64,000 nt of DNA from Chitinibacter sp. SCUT-21 (GCA_041874755.1 CP102611.1:3286001-3350000); one strand, 5' to 3'. Shown: positions 27,361 to 35,893, counted from the stretch's first letter. The notes: generated by a model not told the origin, from the letters alone. Numbers and translations: made by a program.

Positions 27361-29028
27361 TCAAAGCGATTTTTCATTCTTTATGCTCACATCCTTGTAC
27401 TTAGGGATCAGATGCTTAATCGCGTCAGGGATCGAGATTCCGGTGACAATTTTGTGTAAATTGATTAGCGGAAAGGCGGTTGCGCCGTAGACCCTTTTCG
27501 TAACTAACTTTCCTTCGTGGCCAGTGATTGGAGCAATTTGTTCTTCCGAAAAACCCATTTCTAACAGGTTTGTAACGAATGTGTGTCGGAAGGAGTGAAA
27601 GACCTTTTCTATGGCATCTATGCCACAAGCCGCGCTGTATGATCCAAACCACCTACTGGGTTGCTTGCCGTACCCGTCTCTACCGAATTTGAGTTCGGGA
27701 AAGAGGCGGGTTTCGCCAGCGGCTCGCAGCTTTTCTATGTGCTCTAGCAGCCCTAGTTCAATTAGGTACGGGTGGATGGGGATGTGGCGAATTGAGGATT
27801 TGTTTTTAACCTTTTTGGTGCCTTCAGTTACGACTTTGCCTCGAAGGTCGTATTCGCCATTGATGTAGATGCAGTCAATCGTTTCTGGCTGATCCGAGTG
27901 CGGCTCTTTGGCGCTGAGCTTAACAAAGTCTGCCAGATCAAGTTGACATAGCTCGTTGAGGCGAGCCCCAGTTAGCAATGCCATCGGCATGAGCCAGTAA
28001 GAGTAGCTATTCTGAAAGTTACTTTTCGTGAATATCTTACCCGAAAACAGTTTGCACAAATCTTCCTCTGTAAATGGCAATCTTGGGGTGGGCTGTCCAA
28101 TCGCGATGAGTCCTTTATCTGCGAATGGGCTGTTCTCAAGTTGCCCTGTTTCGATTGCGTACTGAAACAACGCACGCGCCCGAGCGATTTTATTGTTGAT
28201 TGTGGTGCTGGATTGCTTGTCGGTAGTGGGGATGTCAAGGGAAAGGATGCTTTCGATGCTTTCCCCTTTATAACGTCCTTTGAAGCGGTTTTTAGGGAGA
28301 GCCTTAATCGCATCGCTAAATTTGACAGCATCAGCGTGAGTAAAGCTCGTAATTGGCCTGTCGCCAAGTACCTCAAGTATTTCTGCATACTGAGAGCGGT
28401 AAACCCCGTGCTGCTTGTCGGTTGTTTTGTCGCTTAACCCCTTTAGTCGCGTTTCAATTAGCGCACTAAGCAAGATACCTTCGGGCTTAGCTATGGCCTT
28501 TATAGCGGCTTCCGTTGCGAGCTTTGCAGCTTCCTTCATGGCCTCAAGTTCTTTCGCATGCTTCTCTTCGAGTTCGCGCACGGCTCTCACTCGTTGTTGG
28601 TGAGCCTCGAACTCTCTATCGCTTGCTTCGGATGCCTTTGATTCGGCTCGAAGGATTTGTTTTTGCGCGTTTGCGTGGGCTTGAATGGCGTTTTTGTTTG
28701 AGGAGGCAAGCTTCTCTACAAGTTCCTCATTTTTGAGTTCAAGCAAGGTTTTTGCAATGATCAGCTCTTTTTCATTTTCATTCATGGTGTAATCGGCTAA
28801 TGCGCTAAACAATTGGTTTGTGATCAGCGAGTAGTGAGCAGCAATAGCTCTTGCTTGTGGTATGCCGATCTGACCTAGCGAGAGGTAAAACTCTCTTTTT
28901 TTGAGTGCCATTCTGTGGCGCTTGGGGATCACACGGCGGAAGTAAAAGCTGTTGTTGCGTCTCTGAATGTGACTCGCTGTTTTGTACACTTTGTAGCACC
29001 CGTTGTAGCAGGCGGGTAGCAAACACAT
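27361..29028 (-). CDS. Tyrosine-type site-specific integrase of the ssrA island
   Basis: A 555-residue phage-type integrase that would integrate the island in ssrA. The N-terminus has a DUF6538-like segment (ASHIQRRNNSFYFRRVIPKR). A long charged helical region (about 90-190) follows, then a core-binding domain and a catalytic domain with Arg in LLTGARLNELCQ, HxxR in FHSFRHTF, GHEG, and the nucleophile Tyr in KRVYG. All catalytic residues are present. The start is uncertain: ATG at 29028, TTG at 29043 (inside a hairpin) or GTG at 28989, the last giving the more typical MYKTASHIQRR start. It lies just inside the right attachment repeat. Confidence 0.93.
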   Translation of the reverse strand: MCLLPACYNGCYKVYKTASHIQRRNNSFYFRRVIPKRHRMALKKREFYLSLGQIGIPQARAIAAHYSLITNQLFSALADYTMNENEKELIIAKTLLELKNEELVEKLASSNKNAIQAHANAQKQILRAESKASEASDREFEAHQQRVRAVRELEEKHAKELEAMKEAAKLATEAAIKAIAKPEGILLSALIETRLKGLSDKTTDKQHGVYRSQYAEILEVLGDRPITSFTHADAVKFSDAIKALPKNRFKGRYKGESIESILSLDIPTTDKQSSTTINNKIARARALFQYAIETGQLENSPFADKGLIAIGQPTPRLPFTEEDLCKLFSGKIFTKSNFQNSYSYWLMPMALLTGARLNELCQLDLADFVKLSAKEPHSDQPETIDCIYINGEYDLRGKVVTEGTKKVKNKSSIRHIPIHPYLIELGLLEHIEKLRAAGETRLFPELKFGRDGYGKQPSRWFGSYSAACGIDAIEKVFHSFRHTFVTNLLEMGFSEEQIAPITGHEGKLVTKRVYGATAFPLINLHKIVTGISIPDAIKHLIPKYKDVSIKNEKSL

Positions 29029-29042
29029 CGCCAAAAACGCCA

Positions 29043-29066
29043 AACGGCGCGGGAAGCCGCGCCGTT
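29043..29066 (-). terminator. Island-supplied terminator for ssrA
   Basis: A 10-bp GC-rich stem (29043-29052 with 29057-29066) and a 4-base loop. On the minus strand a GTTTTTGG tract follows 5 bp later. It lies 20 bp beyond the tmRNA 3' end and seems to replace the native terminator now at 23298-23323. Confidence 0.6.
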
Positions 29067-29085
29067 ATTGGCATTTTGCAAAATG

Positions 29086-29117
29086 TGGTGGAGGTGGGGG
29101 GAGTTGAACCCCCGTCC
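29086..29117 (-). repeat. Right attachment repeat within ssrA
   Basis: The 32-bp copy identical to 23331-23362. It forms the 3' end of functional tmRNA and marks the island's right border. Confidence 0.9.
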
Positions 29118-29447
29118 AGAAGCACTCTACAGTGAGTTCTACATGTTTAGCCGTATCATTTGGGTTTTAACTCTCAATCACGCCGATGGGCAGGCTTAAC
29201 GAGAGCGAGTCACCTTAATTTAACCTTAATCCAAGTAACCCGAATCAAAGCGATCCCATCTAAATGACTCTACTGCTGGTTTGACCCAGCCCGCCCGATG
29301 GGCCCTGCGGTGTAGAGTCTAGCTTAAGCAGCTAGAGCGTAAGTTTCGTCGTTTGCGACTATTTTTTTTCAGTCGTTTTTACGGGCAGCTGAGACCCCGA
29401 CATGCCCTCATCCGCTTTGCAACCCCTGTCGAAACCATGGCACCCCC
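29086..29447 (-). ncRNA. ssrA: Transfer-messenger RNA (tmRNA)
   Basis: A 362-base tmRNA for trans-translation rescue of stalled ribosomes. The 5' end GGGGGTG (29447 leftwards) pairs with CACCTCC before the encoded CCA at 29086. The tag frame runs 29356 to 29324: resume codon GCA, peptide ANDETYALAA, then TAA. The T-arm GGTTCAACTCC is intact because the island regenerates the 3' end. The right 32-bp attachment repeat (29086-29117) is part of the gene. Confidence 0.97.
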
Positions 29448-29486
29448 GGCTTTTACAGCTGTCTTCATGCGAAGTGAAGAAACGCG

Positions 29487-29492
29487 ATTATA
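29487..29492 (-). promoter_or_regulatory. -10 box of the ssrA promoter
   Basis: TATAAT on the minus strand, about 40 bp upstream of the mature tmRNA 5' end, which is cut from a longer precursor. It lies between the gph stop codon and ssrA. No clear -35 at normal spacing. Confidence 0.45.
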
Positions 29493-29499
29493 CCTTGCT

Positions 29500-30150
29500 T
29501 TAGTCCAAATGGCCTAGTAATTCGAGCGGGTGATTGATATTCAAATCCGCGCCCCAGCTTTCGGGCTGGTCGGTCTCGCTGATGTAGCCGTAATTGGCCA
29601 GCACTGTTTTCATGCCGACACGGCGGCCTGCTTCAATATCGCGCTCGGCGTCACCTACATACAGACAGTGCTGGGGGTCGATCCCTAGTTCAGCGGCGGC
29701 GTGCAGCATTGGTTTGGCATCGGGCTTGGGTATACCTACCGTATCACCGGAAACACAAGTCTGCGGGGCAATAGGGAGGGGGAGTAATTGCACCAGCGGG
29801 TCGGTAAAGCGCATAGGCTTATTGGTAATAATGCCCCAGCGCATACCGCGCGCGTCGATTTCGCTGATTAGTTCGCTAATCCCGTCAAACAGCGTCGTGC
29901 CTTCGCAGATTTTTTCGGCGTACAGATCAAGAAAACGTTCGCGTAATTCGCCAAATCGCGTATGGGTTGGGCCAATGCCGAAACCTAATTCAAGTAGGCC
30001 GCGTGCGCCATGGCTGGTGACGGGGCGAATATCGTCGAGCGAGCGGGGCGCAATGCCTTCCTCGATGAGCAGGCGATTGAGCGCCGCGCCCATATCGGGC
30101 GCGGTATCGGCGAGGGTGCCGTCGAGGTCAAATAACACGGCTTTGATCAT
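29500..30150 (-). CDS. gph: Phosphoglycolate phosphatase, HAD family
   Basis: A 216-residue HAD hydrolase that dephosphorylates 2-phosphoglycolate, a product of DNA repair and oxygenase reactions. Motifs: LFDLDGTLADTAPD (nucleophile Asp), ITNKP (motif II Thr), KPDAKP (motif III Lys) and YVGDAERDIEAGRRVG (motif IV). Its ATG directly follows the ubiG stop codon, so translation is probably coupled. The pair ubiG-gph is common in proteobacteria. Confidence 0.95.
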   Translation of the reverse strand: MIKAVLFDLDGTLADTAPDMGAALNRLLIEEGIAPRSLDDIRPVTSHGARGLLELGFGIGPTHTRFGELRERFLDLYAEKICEGTTLFDGISELISEIDARGMRWGIITNKPMRFTDPLVQLLPLPIAPQTCVSGDTVGIPKPDAKPMLHAAAELGIDPQHCLYVGDAERDIEAGRRVGMKTVLANYGYISETDQPESWGADLNINHPLELLGHLD

Positions 30151-30864
30151 TTATTGGCCTTTGCGCGTGGCAACGAGGTAGTTCACGTCGGTGTCGTCGG
30201 TCAGTTTGTACACTTGCGTCAATGGGTTGTACGTCATGCCGGTGACGGTAACGGTATCCAGGCCCACGGTACGCGTCATGCGCGCCAGCTCAGACGGCTT
30301 GATGAATTTATCGTAATCGTGCGTGCCGCGTGGCAGCATATTGAGTACATATTCAGCGCCGACGACGGCGAGCAAATATGATTTGGGATTGCGATTTAAG
30401 GTCGAAAAAAACACCCAGCCACCTGGTTTCACGAGGCGCGCACACGCTTCAACCACGCTGGCGGGCGATGGTACGTGTTCGAGCATTTCCATGCAGGTCA
30501 CGACGTCGTAGCTTTCGGGCTCAGCCGCGGCGAGTTCTTCCACCGGAATCTTGCGGTAATCGACGTTAAGGCCAGATTCAAATAAATGCAGTTTGGCGAC
30601 TTTGAGTGATTTTTCCGCCAAATCAATGCCGGTCACTTGCGCGCCGCGCTCGGCCAAGCCTTCCGATAAAATGCCACCGCCGCAGCCGACGTCCAGAATT
30701 TTTAAATCTTTAATGCCCGAATGTTGGTCGATAAAGCCGACGCGCAGTGGGTTGATTTCGTGCAGCGGTTTGAATTCGCTGGTTTTGTCCCACCATTTAT
30801 GGGCGAGCGCAGAAAACTTGGCAATTTCGCCATCATCTACGTTGATAGTATGGGTATCGGTCAC
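30151..30864 (-). CDS. ubiG: Ubiquinone biosynthesis O-methyltransferase
   Basis: A 237-residue SAM-dependent methyltransferase that carries out both O-methylations in ubiquinone synthesis. It starts [25 protein letters not shown]. The SAM site is [16 protein letters not shown] and the post-I motif [26 protein letters not shown] is also typical. Start: the GTG at 30864 has AGGGA 8 bases upstream and fits the family; the ATG at 30900 has no such site. Downstream of mtaD by 124 bp and joined directly to gph. Confidence 0.95.
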   Translation of the reverse strand: MTDTHTINVDDGEIAKFSALAHKWWDKTSEFKPLHEINPLRVGFIDQHSGIKDLKILDVGCGGGILSEGLAERGAQVTGIDLAEKSLKVAKLHLFESGLNVDYRKIPVEELAAAEPESYDVVTCMEMLEHVPSPASVVEACARLVKPGGWVFFSTLNRNPKSYLLAVVGAEYVLNMLPRGTHDYDKFIKPSELARMTRTVGLDTVTVTGMTYNPLTQVYKLTDDTDVNYLVATRKGQ

Positions 30865-30988
30865 GGTGCTAATCCCTATATGGTTTACGGGGCAATACAT
30901 AGCAAAGAAAAACTCCTCGCACTGCGTCGCCTTGTCGTACTCGGTGTACTGTCTGCAGCTACGCGCCTTGTGCGCTGGCTTTTTGTCT

Positions 30989-32302
30989 TTACTGACTAGC
31001 TTGAATTTTGTGTTGCCAATGACGAGCAGTGCTCAGTACTTCGGCGTAATCCAAGCTTTGGTGTTCGTAATGGCGGTAAACGGCGCGGCCGGCGATCCAG
31101 ACGTCGCTGACTTGGCTGCGATCGGCTGCGTACACTAAATGCGAGACTGGATCGTAACACGGCTGCGTGGCTAGGTTGGCTAAGTTTACCGCGATCAAAT
31201 CAGCCTGTTTGCCCACTTCAATACTGCCAATTTTATCCTGCAATCCCAATGCTGTCGCGCCATTGATGGTGGCCATCTCAATCGCTTGCCACGCCGGTAC
31301 GGCTTCGGGGTTGCCGCTTTGACCTTTGGCCAAGAGTGCGGCAAGGCGCATTTCGGCAAATAGATCGAGTTTATTATTGCTCGCCGCACCATCGGTACCG
31401 ATGCCGACATTGACGCCCGCGGCGATTTGATCAGTGATACGAGCAAGGCCCGAGGCTAGTTTTAAATTACTCGCCGGGTTGTGTGCGATGTGCACGCCTT
31501 TTTTGGCGAGCAGGGCAATTTCGGCATCGCTCGTGTGCACCATGTGCGCGGCAACCAGTGGACTATCGAGTAGGCCAAGCGCCGCCAAGCGCTCGAGCGG
31601 GCGCACGCCATATTGCTTGATACTGTCGTTGATCTCGTCCAGCGTCTCGTGAATATGGCAATGAATGCTCAGCTCCAACTCATCCGCCAAAGTAATGATG
31701 CGGCGGAAGGTGTCGTCGCTTACGGTGTACGGTGCGTGCGGGGCGAGGGTAAATTGCACCAATTTTTCGCCCAAAAATTCATCACGGCAGGCGAGCGCTT
31801 TGCGGATGTAATCATCGGCGTTGCTCGCGTACGGTGTTGGGAATTCTAAAATCGCGCAGCCAACGGTAATGCGAAAATCTGTATCTAGGGCTGCTCTGGC
31901 CACTGCGCCATGGTGAAAATAAGCGTCGTTGCAGCAGGTGGTGCCACCGGCAATCATCTCGGCAATCGCCAGCTTAGTGCCGTCAAACACAAATTGATCG
32001 CTAACATGTTTGGCTTCGGCCGGCCAAATGTGCTCGTTCAGCCAGCGCATTAGCGGTAAATCGTCGGCAAAGCCGCGCAACAAGGTCATCGCCGAATGCG
32101 TGTGCAGATTAATCAAGCCCGGCATCAGTGCATGATCGGGTAGTTTGATGATTTCTGCGTCAGGATATTGGGCGAGTGCTTGCGCTTGTGGTTCGATAGC
32201 GATGATCTGCTCGCCATTGATCACAACCGCGTAATCGGTATAAACAGCTTGACGTGGCACAACCGGAATAATCCAGCGTGGCAAAAGAATTTGAACAGTC
32301 AT
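30989..32302 (-). CDS. mtaD: 5-methylthioadenosine/S-adenosylhomocysteine deaminase
   Basis: A 437-residue amidohydrolase of the TRZ/ATZ family that deaminates methylthioadenosine or S-adenosylhomocysteine. Metal ligands are visible in INLHTHSAM (HxH), CHIHETLDE (His) and GTDGAASNN (Asp); [10 protein letters not shown] is also typical. Its place before ubiG, a SAM-dependent methyltransferase, fits a role in removing the SAH by-product. The family also holds guanine- and triazine-type deaminases, so the exact substrate is inferred. Confidence 0.9.
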   Translation of the reverse strand: MTVQILLPRWIIPVVPRQAVYTDYAVVINGEQIIAIEPQAQALAQYPDAEIIKLPDHALMPGLINLHTHSAMTLLRGFADDLPLMRWLNEHIWPAEAKHVSDQFVFDGTKLAIAEMIAGGTTCCNDAYFHHGAVARAALDTDFRITVGCAILEFPTPYASNADDYIRKALACRDEFLGEKLVQFTLAPHAPYTVSDDTFRRIITLADELELSIHCHIHETLDEINDSIKQYGVRPLERLAALGLLDSPLVAAHMVHTSDAEIALLAKKGVHIAHNPASNLKLASGLARITDQIAAGVNVGIGTDGAASNNKLDLFAEMRLAALLAKGQSGNPEAVPAWQAIEMATINGATALGLQDKIGSIEVGKQADLIAVNLANLATQPCYDPVSHLVYAADRSQVSDVWIAGRAVYRHYEHQSLDYAEVLSTARHWQHKIQASQ

Positions 32303-32352
32303 TGGCGGGGTAGGTGAGGCATCAGATGTGGCTTATTTTACGCCAGAAATGC

Positions 32353-32380
32353 AAAAAGCCGACCTTGCGGTCGGCTTTTC
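32353..32380 (-). terminator. Terminator of the Ala-rich lipoprotein gene
   Basis: A stem of 11-12 bp (32353-32364 with 32369-32380) and a 4-base loop, with five T on the minus-strand side. It lies about 20 bp past the stop codon. Confidence 0.85.
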
Positions 32381-32400
32381 TTGTATTCGGTAAAACCGAA

Positions 32401-32598
32401 TTACTGAGCAGCAACTGCAGAAGCAGCAGAAGCAACTTCAGAAGCAGCTTCAACAGCAGCAGAAGCAACTTCAGAAGCAGCAGTTTCAACTGCAGAAGCA
32501 GCTTCAACTACAGCAGAAGCAGCTTCAGTAGCTGGTTTTTCGCCACAAGCAGACAAAGCAGCAGCCAACAAAGCAGCAACGATCAGAGATTGTTTCAT
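32401..32598 (-). CDS. Small Ala-rich lipoprotein, possible alanine-zipper coiled coil
   Basis: A 65-residue lipoprotein. The signal peptide ends in the lipobox LSAC, giving lipidated Cys18. The mature part is 48 residues made almost only of Ala, Ser, Val, Glu and Thr, in repeats such as EAASAV and EVASAA. This suits an alanine-zipper helix bundle, as in Lpp/OprI-type envelope lipoproteins. The C-terminus is AAQ without a terminal Lys, so covalent peptidoglycan linkage of the Lpp kind is not expected. AAGGA lies 7 bases before the ATG and a strong terminator follows, so this is a real gene and may be well expressed. Confidence 0.85.
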   Translation of the reverse strand: MKQSLIVAALLAAALSACGEKPATEAASAVVEAASAVETAASEVASAAVEAASEVASAASAVAAQ

Positions 32599-32796
32599 TT
32601 TAATTTCCTTTAAAGGTAAGTTTGATTTACTAACTATTAGGTAACTGGCTTACAGCCAATTGCCTTAAATTCACTTCGGTGTGTGTTTGTTCACAACCAA
32701 CGGACTGAATTCTAATCAGCTCATCGGTAAATTGCTAGTGCTGGAGCCGGTTTTACGCCGGGTAATCTGCTACTTCATGTAACGCAGTGTACATCC

Positions 32797-33297
32797 TTAT
32801 AAATCAAGACGTTGCAATGCACTTGTTGAAGTGGATTGTTCCCAGAGTGTCGCAAATTGTTGTTTCAGCAAGGCCGTGGTTTTGGCGTCGCTGCCTAATT
32901 CACCGCGATACCAGTCGTAATGATGGCGAATTAAGTAATTCAGCTGATCTGCAATGAGCCAACCTTTTTGCCAATGCTTTAAATGTTCAGGAATCACGCG
33001 CAATTCAATTAAATGACCAAAACGATCCAGTAATTGAATAAAGCGTGGGCATTGTTGCGCGAGAAAGTCTGCTTTGGCGACGAGTAGTTGCATGCGCCCT
33101 GGTGAGCTTTGTGAAAAGAAGGCCCACAATGCTTTTTGATTGCTTAAGCAGCCCAAATCACTCTCAGCAAAATCGTTTTCGCAAAGAATAAGGGTATGCC
33201 TCGCTTGGCTAATAACAGTCGAGAATGCCTTTTGATACCCTGCTCGAGTATCAAAAGGCTGCGCGCTGTCATTCTGCGCAGGGGTGTAGGTAGCCAT
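32797..33297 (-). CDS. Conserved protein of unknown function, paired with the JmjC oxygenase
   Basis: A 166-residue soluble protein. I place it only tentatively with DUF7931-type proteins that sit by this oxygenase gene in betaproteobacteria. The N-terminal half (ARHTLILCENDFAESDLG) has a strand-helix pattern reminiscent of phospholipase-D-like folds, but the HKD motif is absent. The C-terminal part is rich in aromatic residues (LIRHHYDWYRGELG). Its start overlaps the end of the upstream oxygenase gene by 29 bases, so the two are co-expressed. No signal peptide. Confidence 0.75.
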   Translation of the reverse strand: MATYTPAQNDSAQPFDTRAGYQKAFSTVISQARHTLILCENDFAESDLGCLSNQKALWAFFSQSSPGRMQLLVAKADFLAQQCPRFIQLLDRFGHLIELRVIPEHLKHWQKGWLIADQLNYLIRHHYDWYRGELGSDAKTTALLKQQFATLWEQSTSTSALQRLDL

Positions 33298-34414
33298 ATT
33301 CGTGATAGCTATAAAGTAAATCGACTAATTCATCAGAATACTCGCCTGCCGGCAGTGCGCGGGTGTTGGCCAGTGTGTGTAAATGCGCTAAATCTTCGTC
33401 GCTGGCCTCGTCAAACTCAACTTCCTCGCCATTAATATAGAGCTGTGTCTCGCTGTAGAGCATCTGACTCTTTAGATCGAGCTCAATGCCGCGTGTGCTG
33501 ATGGCTTCGGCGAAATCGTCAAAATCCAGTGGCTCGCTAGTTCGATCAAAGAAAACGTGCGGCTTGGGCTCAGAAAAATAGCGGCCGATAAATTGGCGCA
33601 CCGTATCGTCGTTCCACTGCACTTGTTTGAGCATATCGCTAATTTGCGCCACAAACGCGTTGTCGATCTTGGCAGGGTTACTTGTTGCTTTGGCGTTAGG
33701 GTCGCTATACATGCCCTCTAAGCAAATTTCGTCCTGTAAAAACTCAAGAAATTTGGTCGCCATTTCTTGTGTTTTGGGGGCTCTAAAACCGACCGAATAC
33801 GTCATGCCTGGGGTCAAAGCCACGCCGTAGTGCGCGTATTTAGGGGGCAAGTACAGCATATCGCCGTGTTCCAACACCCATTCCTGTTCGGGGTTGAAGT
33901 CTTTTAAAACCCGAATCGGCGCGTCTTCAATAAAGCCGCTGGCGTCATCGCTGGAAATTTGCCAGCGTTTTTGCCCGCCCACTTGCAGCAAAAATACGTC
34001 ATACGAGTCATAATGCGGCCCCACTGTGCCGCCAGGCGGCGCGTACGAGATCATCACGTCGTCTAAACGCGTGTACGGCAGGAAACTAAATTGATATAAA
34101 AAGTCGGCGATATGAGGAACCAAGTGGTTCACATTCGACACCAAAATAGTCCAATCGGTTTCGGGAAGGCGATTAAGGCGGTTGACGCTGAACGGGCCGT
34201 GTTCGAGCTTCCAGCGGCCATTGTTAAATTCAATCAGGCGTGATTCCACATCGTCGCGCTGGGCGAATTCAGATAAACGCGCGAAATCGATCAGCTCTGG
34301 AAAATGAGTCCATGCCTGACGAATCAACAAAGGTTTTTTTTGCCAGTATTCGGCCAAAAATTGTTCGGGGCTTAAATTTCCCAATAGGGCAACATCAAAT
34401 GGTGTTTTAGGCAT
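33269..34414 (-). CDS. roxA: JmjC-type ribosomal protein oxygenase (RoxA/YcfD family)
   Basis: A 381-residue Fe(II)/2-oxoglutarate oxygenase. In E. coli the family hydroxylates an arginine of ribosomal protein L16. The cupin core has the iron ligands HxD in GPHYDSYDVFLLQ and a distal His in YLPPKYAHYGVAL. LLIRQAW near the N-terminus and a C-terminal winged-helix part are also typical. Full length for the family. It is divergent from the peroxiredoxin-like gene and overlaps the next gene downstream. Confidence 0.92.
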   Translation of the reverse strand: MPKTPFDVALLGNLSPEQFLAEYWQKKPLLIRQAWTHFPELIDFARLSEFAQRDDVESRLIEFNNGRWKLEHGPFSVNRLNRLPETDWTILVSNVNHLVPHIADFLYQFSFLPYTRLDDVMISYAPPGGTVGPHYDSYDVFLLQVGGQKRWQISSDDASGFIEDAPIRVLKDFNPEQEWVLEHGDMLYLPPKYAHYGVALTPGMTYSVGFRAPKTQEMATKFLEFLQDEICLEGMYSDPNAKATSNPAKIDNAFVAQISDMLKQVQWNDDTVRQFIGRYFSEPKPHVFFDRTSEPLDFDDFAEAISTRGIELDLKSQMLYSETQLYINGEEVEFDEASDEDLAHLHTLANTRALPAGEYSDELVDLLYSYHEYGYLHPCAE

Positions 34415-34592
34415 GGCTTATTACTATAAAGAAAAAAACGAGTCGTTCGCCGCCTCGCAGTTGCGTGGCTAGGCGCGCAGGCCCAAATATAAAAGTGATT
34501 GCACAATACACAGCACCTGATCATCGCTGATGATACTTGTTGGTGTTCTGCAGTCCGATAATAAACGTATTATTGCACCGACTGGAGATCCA

Positions 34593-35060
34593 ATGCTCAA
34601 TGTAGGCGATTTAGCTCCTGATTTTTCTTTACCCGATGCTGCGATGGAGATGGTGCAGCTGAGCCAATTTCGCGGCAAAAAAAATGTCGTGTTGTACTTT
34701 TTTAACAAAGACCATACGCCAGGCGGCATTGTTGAAGCGGTCGAGTTTTCAGATTTGGTTGACGCATTCTCGCAATATCAAACCATTATTCTGGGCGTGA
34801 GTTTGGACGATTGCCTTGCCCACGATAGTTTTATTGATGAGCAAGGGCTGTCGTTTGATTTGTTGTCCGATACCGAGATCGAAGTCAGTCGCTTGTACCA
34901 TACAGTGCACGAATGGGAAGCGCAGGGCGTGGTAAGATACGGTATAGAACGTTCTACATTTGTGATCGATCAATCTGGGGTGATTCGACATGCTTTATAT
35001 CATGTCACCCCGAAGGGCCACGCGGCCGAAATTTTAAACCTTGTAAAACAGCTAGGATAA
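34593..35060 (+). CDS. PrxQ/BCP-like protein lacking peroxidatic and resolving cysteines
   Basis: A 155-residue thioredoxin-fold protein of the AhpC/PrxQ (BCP) class: LNVGDLAPDFSLPD at the start, KNVVLYFFNKDHTPGG, and IERSTFVIDQSGVIRHALYH near the end. In active PrxQ the segment is TPGCTTEACDF. Here it is TPGGIVEAVEF, so Gly45 replaces the peroxidatic Cys and Val50 the resolving Cys. The only nearby Cys is Cys74. The frame is intact and the fold complete, so this looks like a real but non-canonical protein. Start: the ATG at 34593 has GGAG 5 bases upstream. slyD follows after 5 bp, so they form one operon. Confidence 0.85.
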   Translation: MLNVGDLAPDFSLPDAAMEMVQLSQFRGKKNVVLYFFNKDHTPGGIVEAVEFSDLVDAFSQYQTIILGVSLDDCLAHDSFIDEQGLSFDLLSDTEIEVSRLYHTVHEWEAQGVVRYGIERSTFVIDQSGVIRHALYHVTPKGHAAEILNLVKQLG

Positions 35061-35065
35061 ACACT

Positions 35066-35545
35066 ATGCAAATCGCCAAAAATTCCGTTGTTACACTGAC
35101 TTATGAAATGTACAACGCCGAAGGCAATCTGATCGACAAAACCGAAGAACCGATTGCGTACTTGCATGGCGGTTACGACAATATCCTGCCGCTGGTAGAA
35201 GAAGCGCTGCACGGCAAAGCCGTGGGTGATAGCGTTGAAGTGACAATGTCTCCTGACGACGCCTTTGGTGAGTTCGAGCCTGACTTGGTGCGTGACGAAG
35301 AAAAAGATAGCTTCCCACCTGAAGTATCAGTGGGCATGATGTTTGAAGCGGATGATCCTGAAACAGGCGAAGTGATCTTGTTCCGTGTGACTGAAGTTGA
35401 AGGTAATAAAGTGACTGTGGATGGTAACCACCCATTCGCTGGCATGACGATTCGCTTCGTGGCCAAAGTGACTGCAGTGCGTGAAGCTAATGCTGAAGAA
35501 TTGGCGCACGGTCACGTACACGGTGAGCACGGTCATCACCACTAA
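35066..35545 (+). CDS. slyD: FKBP-type peptidyl-prolyl isomerase SlyD
   Basis: A 159-residue FKBP-type isomerase and chaperone with an inserted-in-flap domain. Motifs: VVTLTYEMYNAEGNLIDKTE, YLHGGYDNILPLVEEAL, PDDAFGE and NHPFAGMTIRF. It ends in a short His-rich tail (HGHVHGEHGHHH) that can bind nickel or zinc, shorter than in E. coli SlyD. The ATG at 35066 has AGGA 8 bases upstream; a longer frame upstream overlaps the peroxiredoxin-like gene and is a shadow. It ends the two-gene operon, followed by a strong terminator. Confidence 0.95.
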   Translation: MQIAKNSVVTLTYEMYNAEGNLIDKTEEPIAYLHGGYDNILPLVEEALHGKAVGDSVEVTMSPDDAFGEFEPDLVRDEEKDSFPPEVSVGMMFEADDPETGEVILFRVTEVEGNKVTVDGNHPFAGMTIRFVAKVTAVREANAEELAHGHVHGEHGHHH

Positions 35546-35577
35546 GATAGTCCATGCCGCTTAGCGGTAGGCTAATC

Positions 35578-35612
35578 AAATAAAGGCGGAGAAATCCGCC
35601 TTTATTTTTTGT
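35578..35612 (+). terminator. Terminator after slyD
   Basis: A 13-bp stem (35578-35590 with 35595-35607), a GAAA loop and a T run. Confidence 0.9.
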
Positions 35613-35826
35613 TGGGGCATGAATGTTTGCCAATAGTGGGGCAAGGCTACGGATGTTGCAATCTTGCAACTAGCTGTCATGTAAGTGTGTAATAACAACA
35701 GCTCGCAAACGTAGCAAATGCCCCATTTCGCTTTATCGGCTCTTCCATCTGTCTGCTAGCACAGGCACTGCTAGTTGCACTAGCCCCCCTCTTTCCCCTA
35801 GTATTTGTGTCACCACTGTGATCGGG

Positions 35827-35842
35827 ACACAAGATGTAGTGT
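35827..35842 (+). promoter_or_regulatory. NrdR-like box upstream of nrdA
   Basis: ACACAAGATGTAGTGT, a 16-bp site with ACAC/GTGT ends that fits the NrdR consensus. NrdR represses ribonucleotide reductase genes when dATP is high. A second box at the usual 31-32 bp spacing is not clear. Confidence 0.6.
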
Positions 35843-35865
35843 TTCTTCACAAACTATACACAGAC

Positions 35866-35874
35866 TTATACACA
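35866..35874 (+). promoter_or_regulatory. DnaA box upstream of nrdA
   Basis: TTATACACA, a perfect match to the DnaA box TTATNCACA, 19 bp before the nrdA ATG. A one-mismatch copy (CTATACACA) lies at 35854-35862. E. coli nrdAB is also controlled by DnaA; the same is inferred here. Confidence 0.5.
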
Positions 35875-35893
35875 AAGCTTTGAGGAACCGTGC

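Larger units (their letters stand above)
23331..29117. mobile_element. Integrative genomic island in ssrA (tmRNA)
   Basis: The unit is bounded by perfect 32-bp direct repeats, giving a period of 5755 bp. The right repeat belongs to intact ssrA; the left one abuts the displaced native ssrA terminator. A tyrosine integrase lies just inside the right repeat, as is usual for tmRNA-integrating islands. Cargo: a SIR2-domain gene, a serine recombinase, an RHH-like protein, a coupled unknown gene and a 53-codon gene. Base composition is more AT-rich than the flanks, most clearly in the SIR2 gene. No replication, conjugation or phage structural genes are seen, so it is small and probably mobilised in trans. 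Confidence 0.9.
35613..35893 (+). promoter_or_regulatory. nrdA upstream region
   Basis: A 281-bp stretch between the slyD terminator and nrdA. The distal half has short repeats but no gene. The proximal half carries an NrdR-like box (35827-35842) and DnaA-box-like sites (35854-35874) just before the GAGGAA ribosome-binding site. The core promoter cannot be fixed with confidence. Confidence 0.5.

Noticed and set aside
34593..34760. Frameshift explaining the missing cysteines in the PrxQ-like protein
   Set aside because: The frame is continuous and the flanking residues align normally on both sides, so the changes are substitutions.
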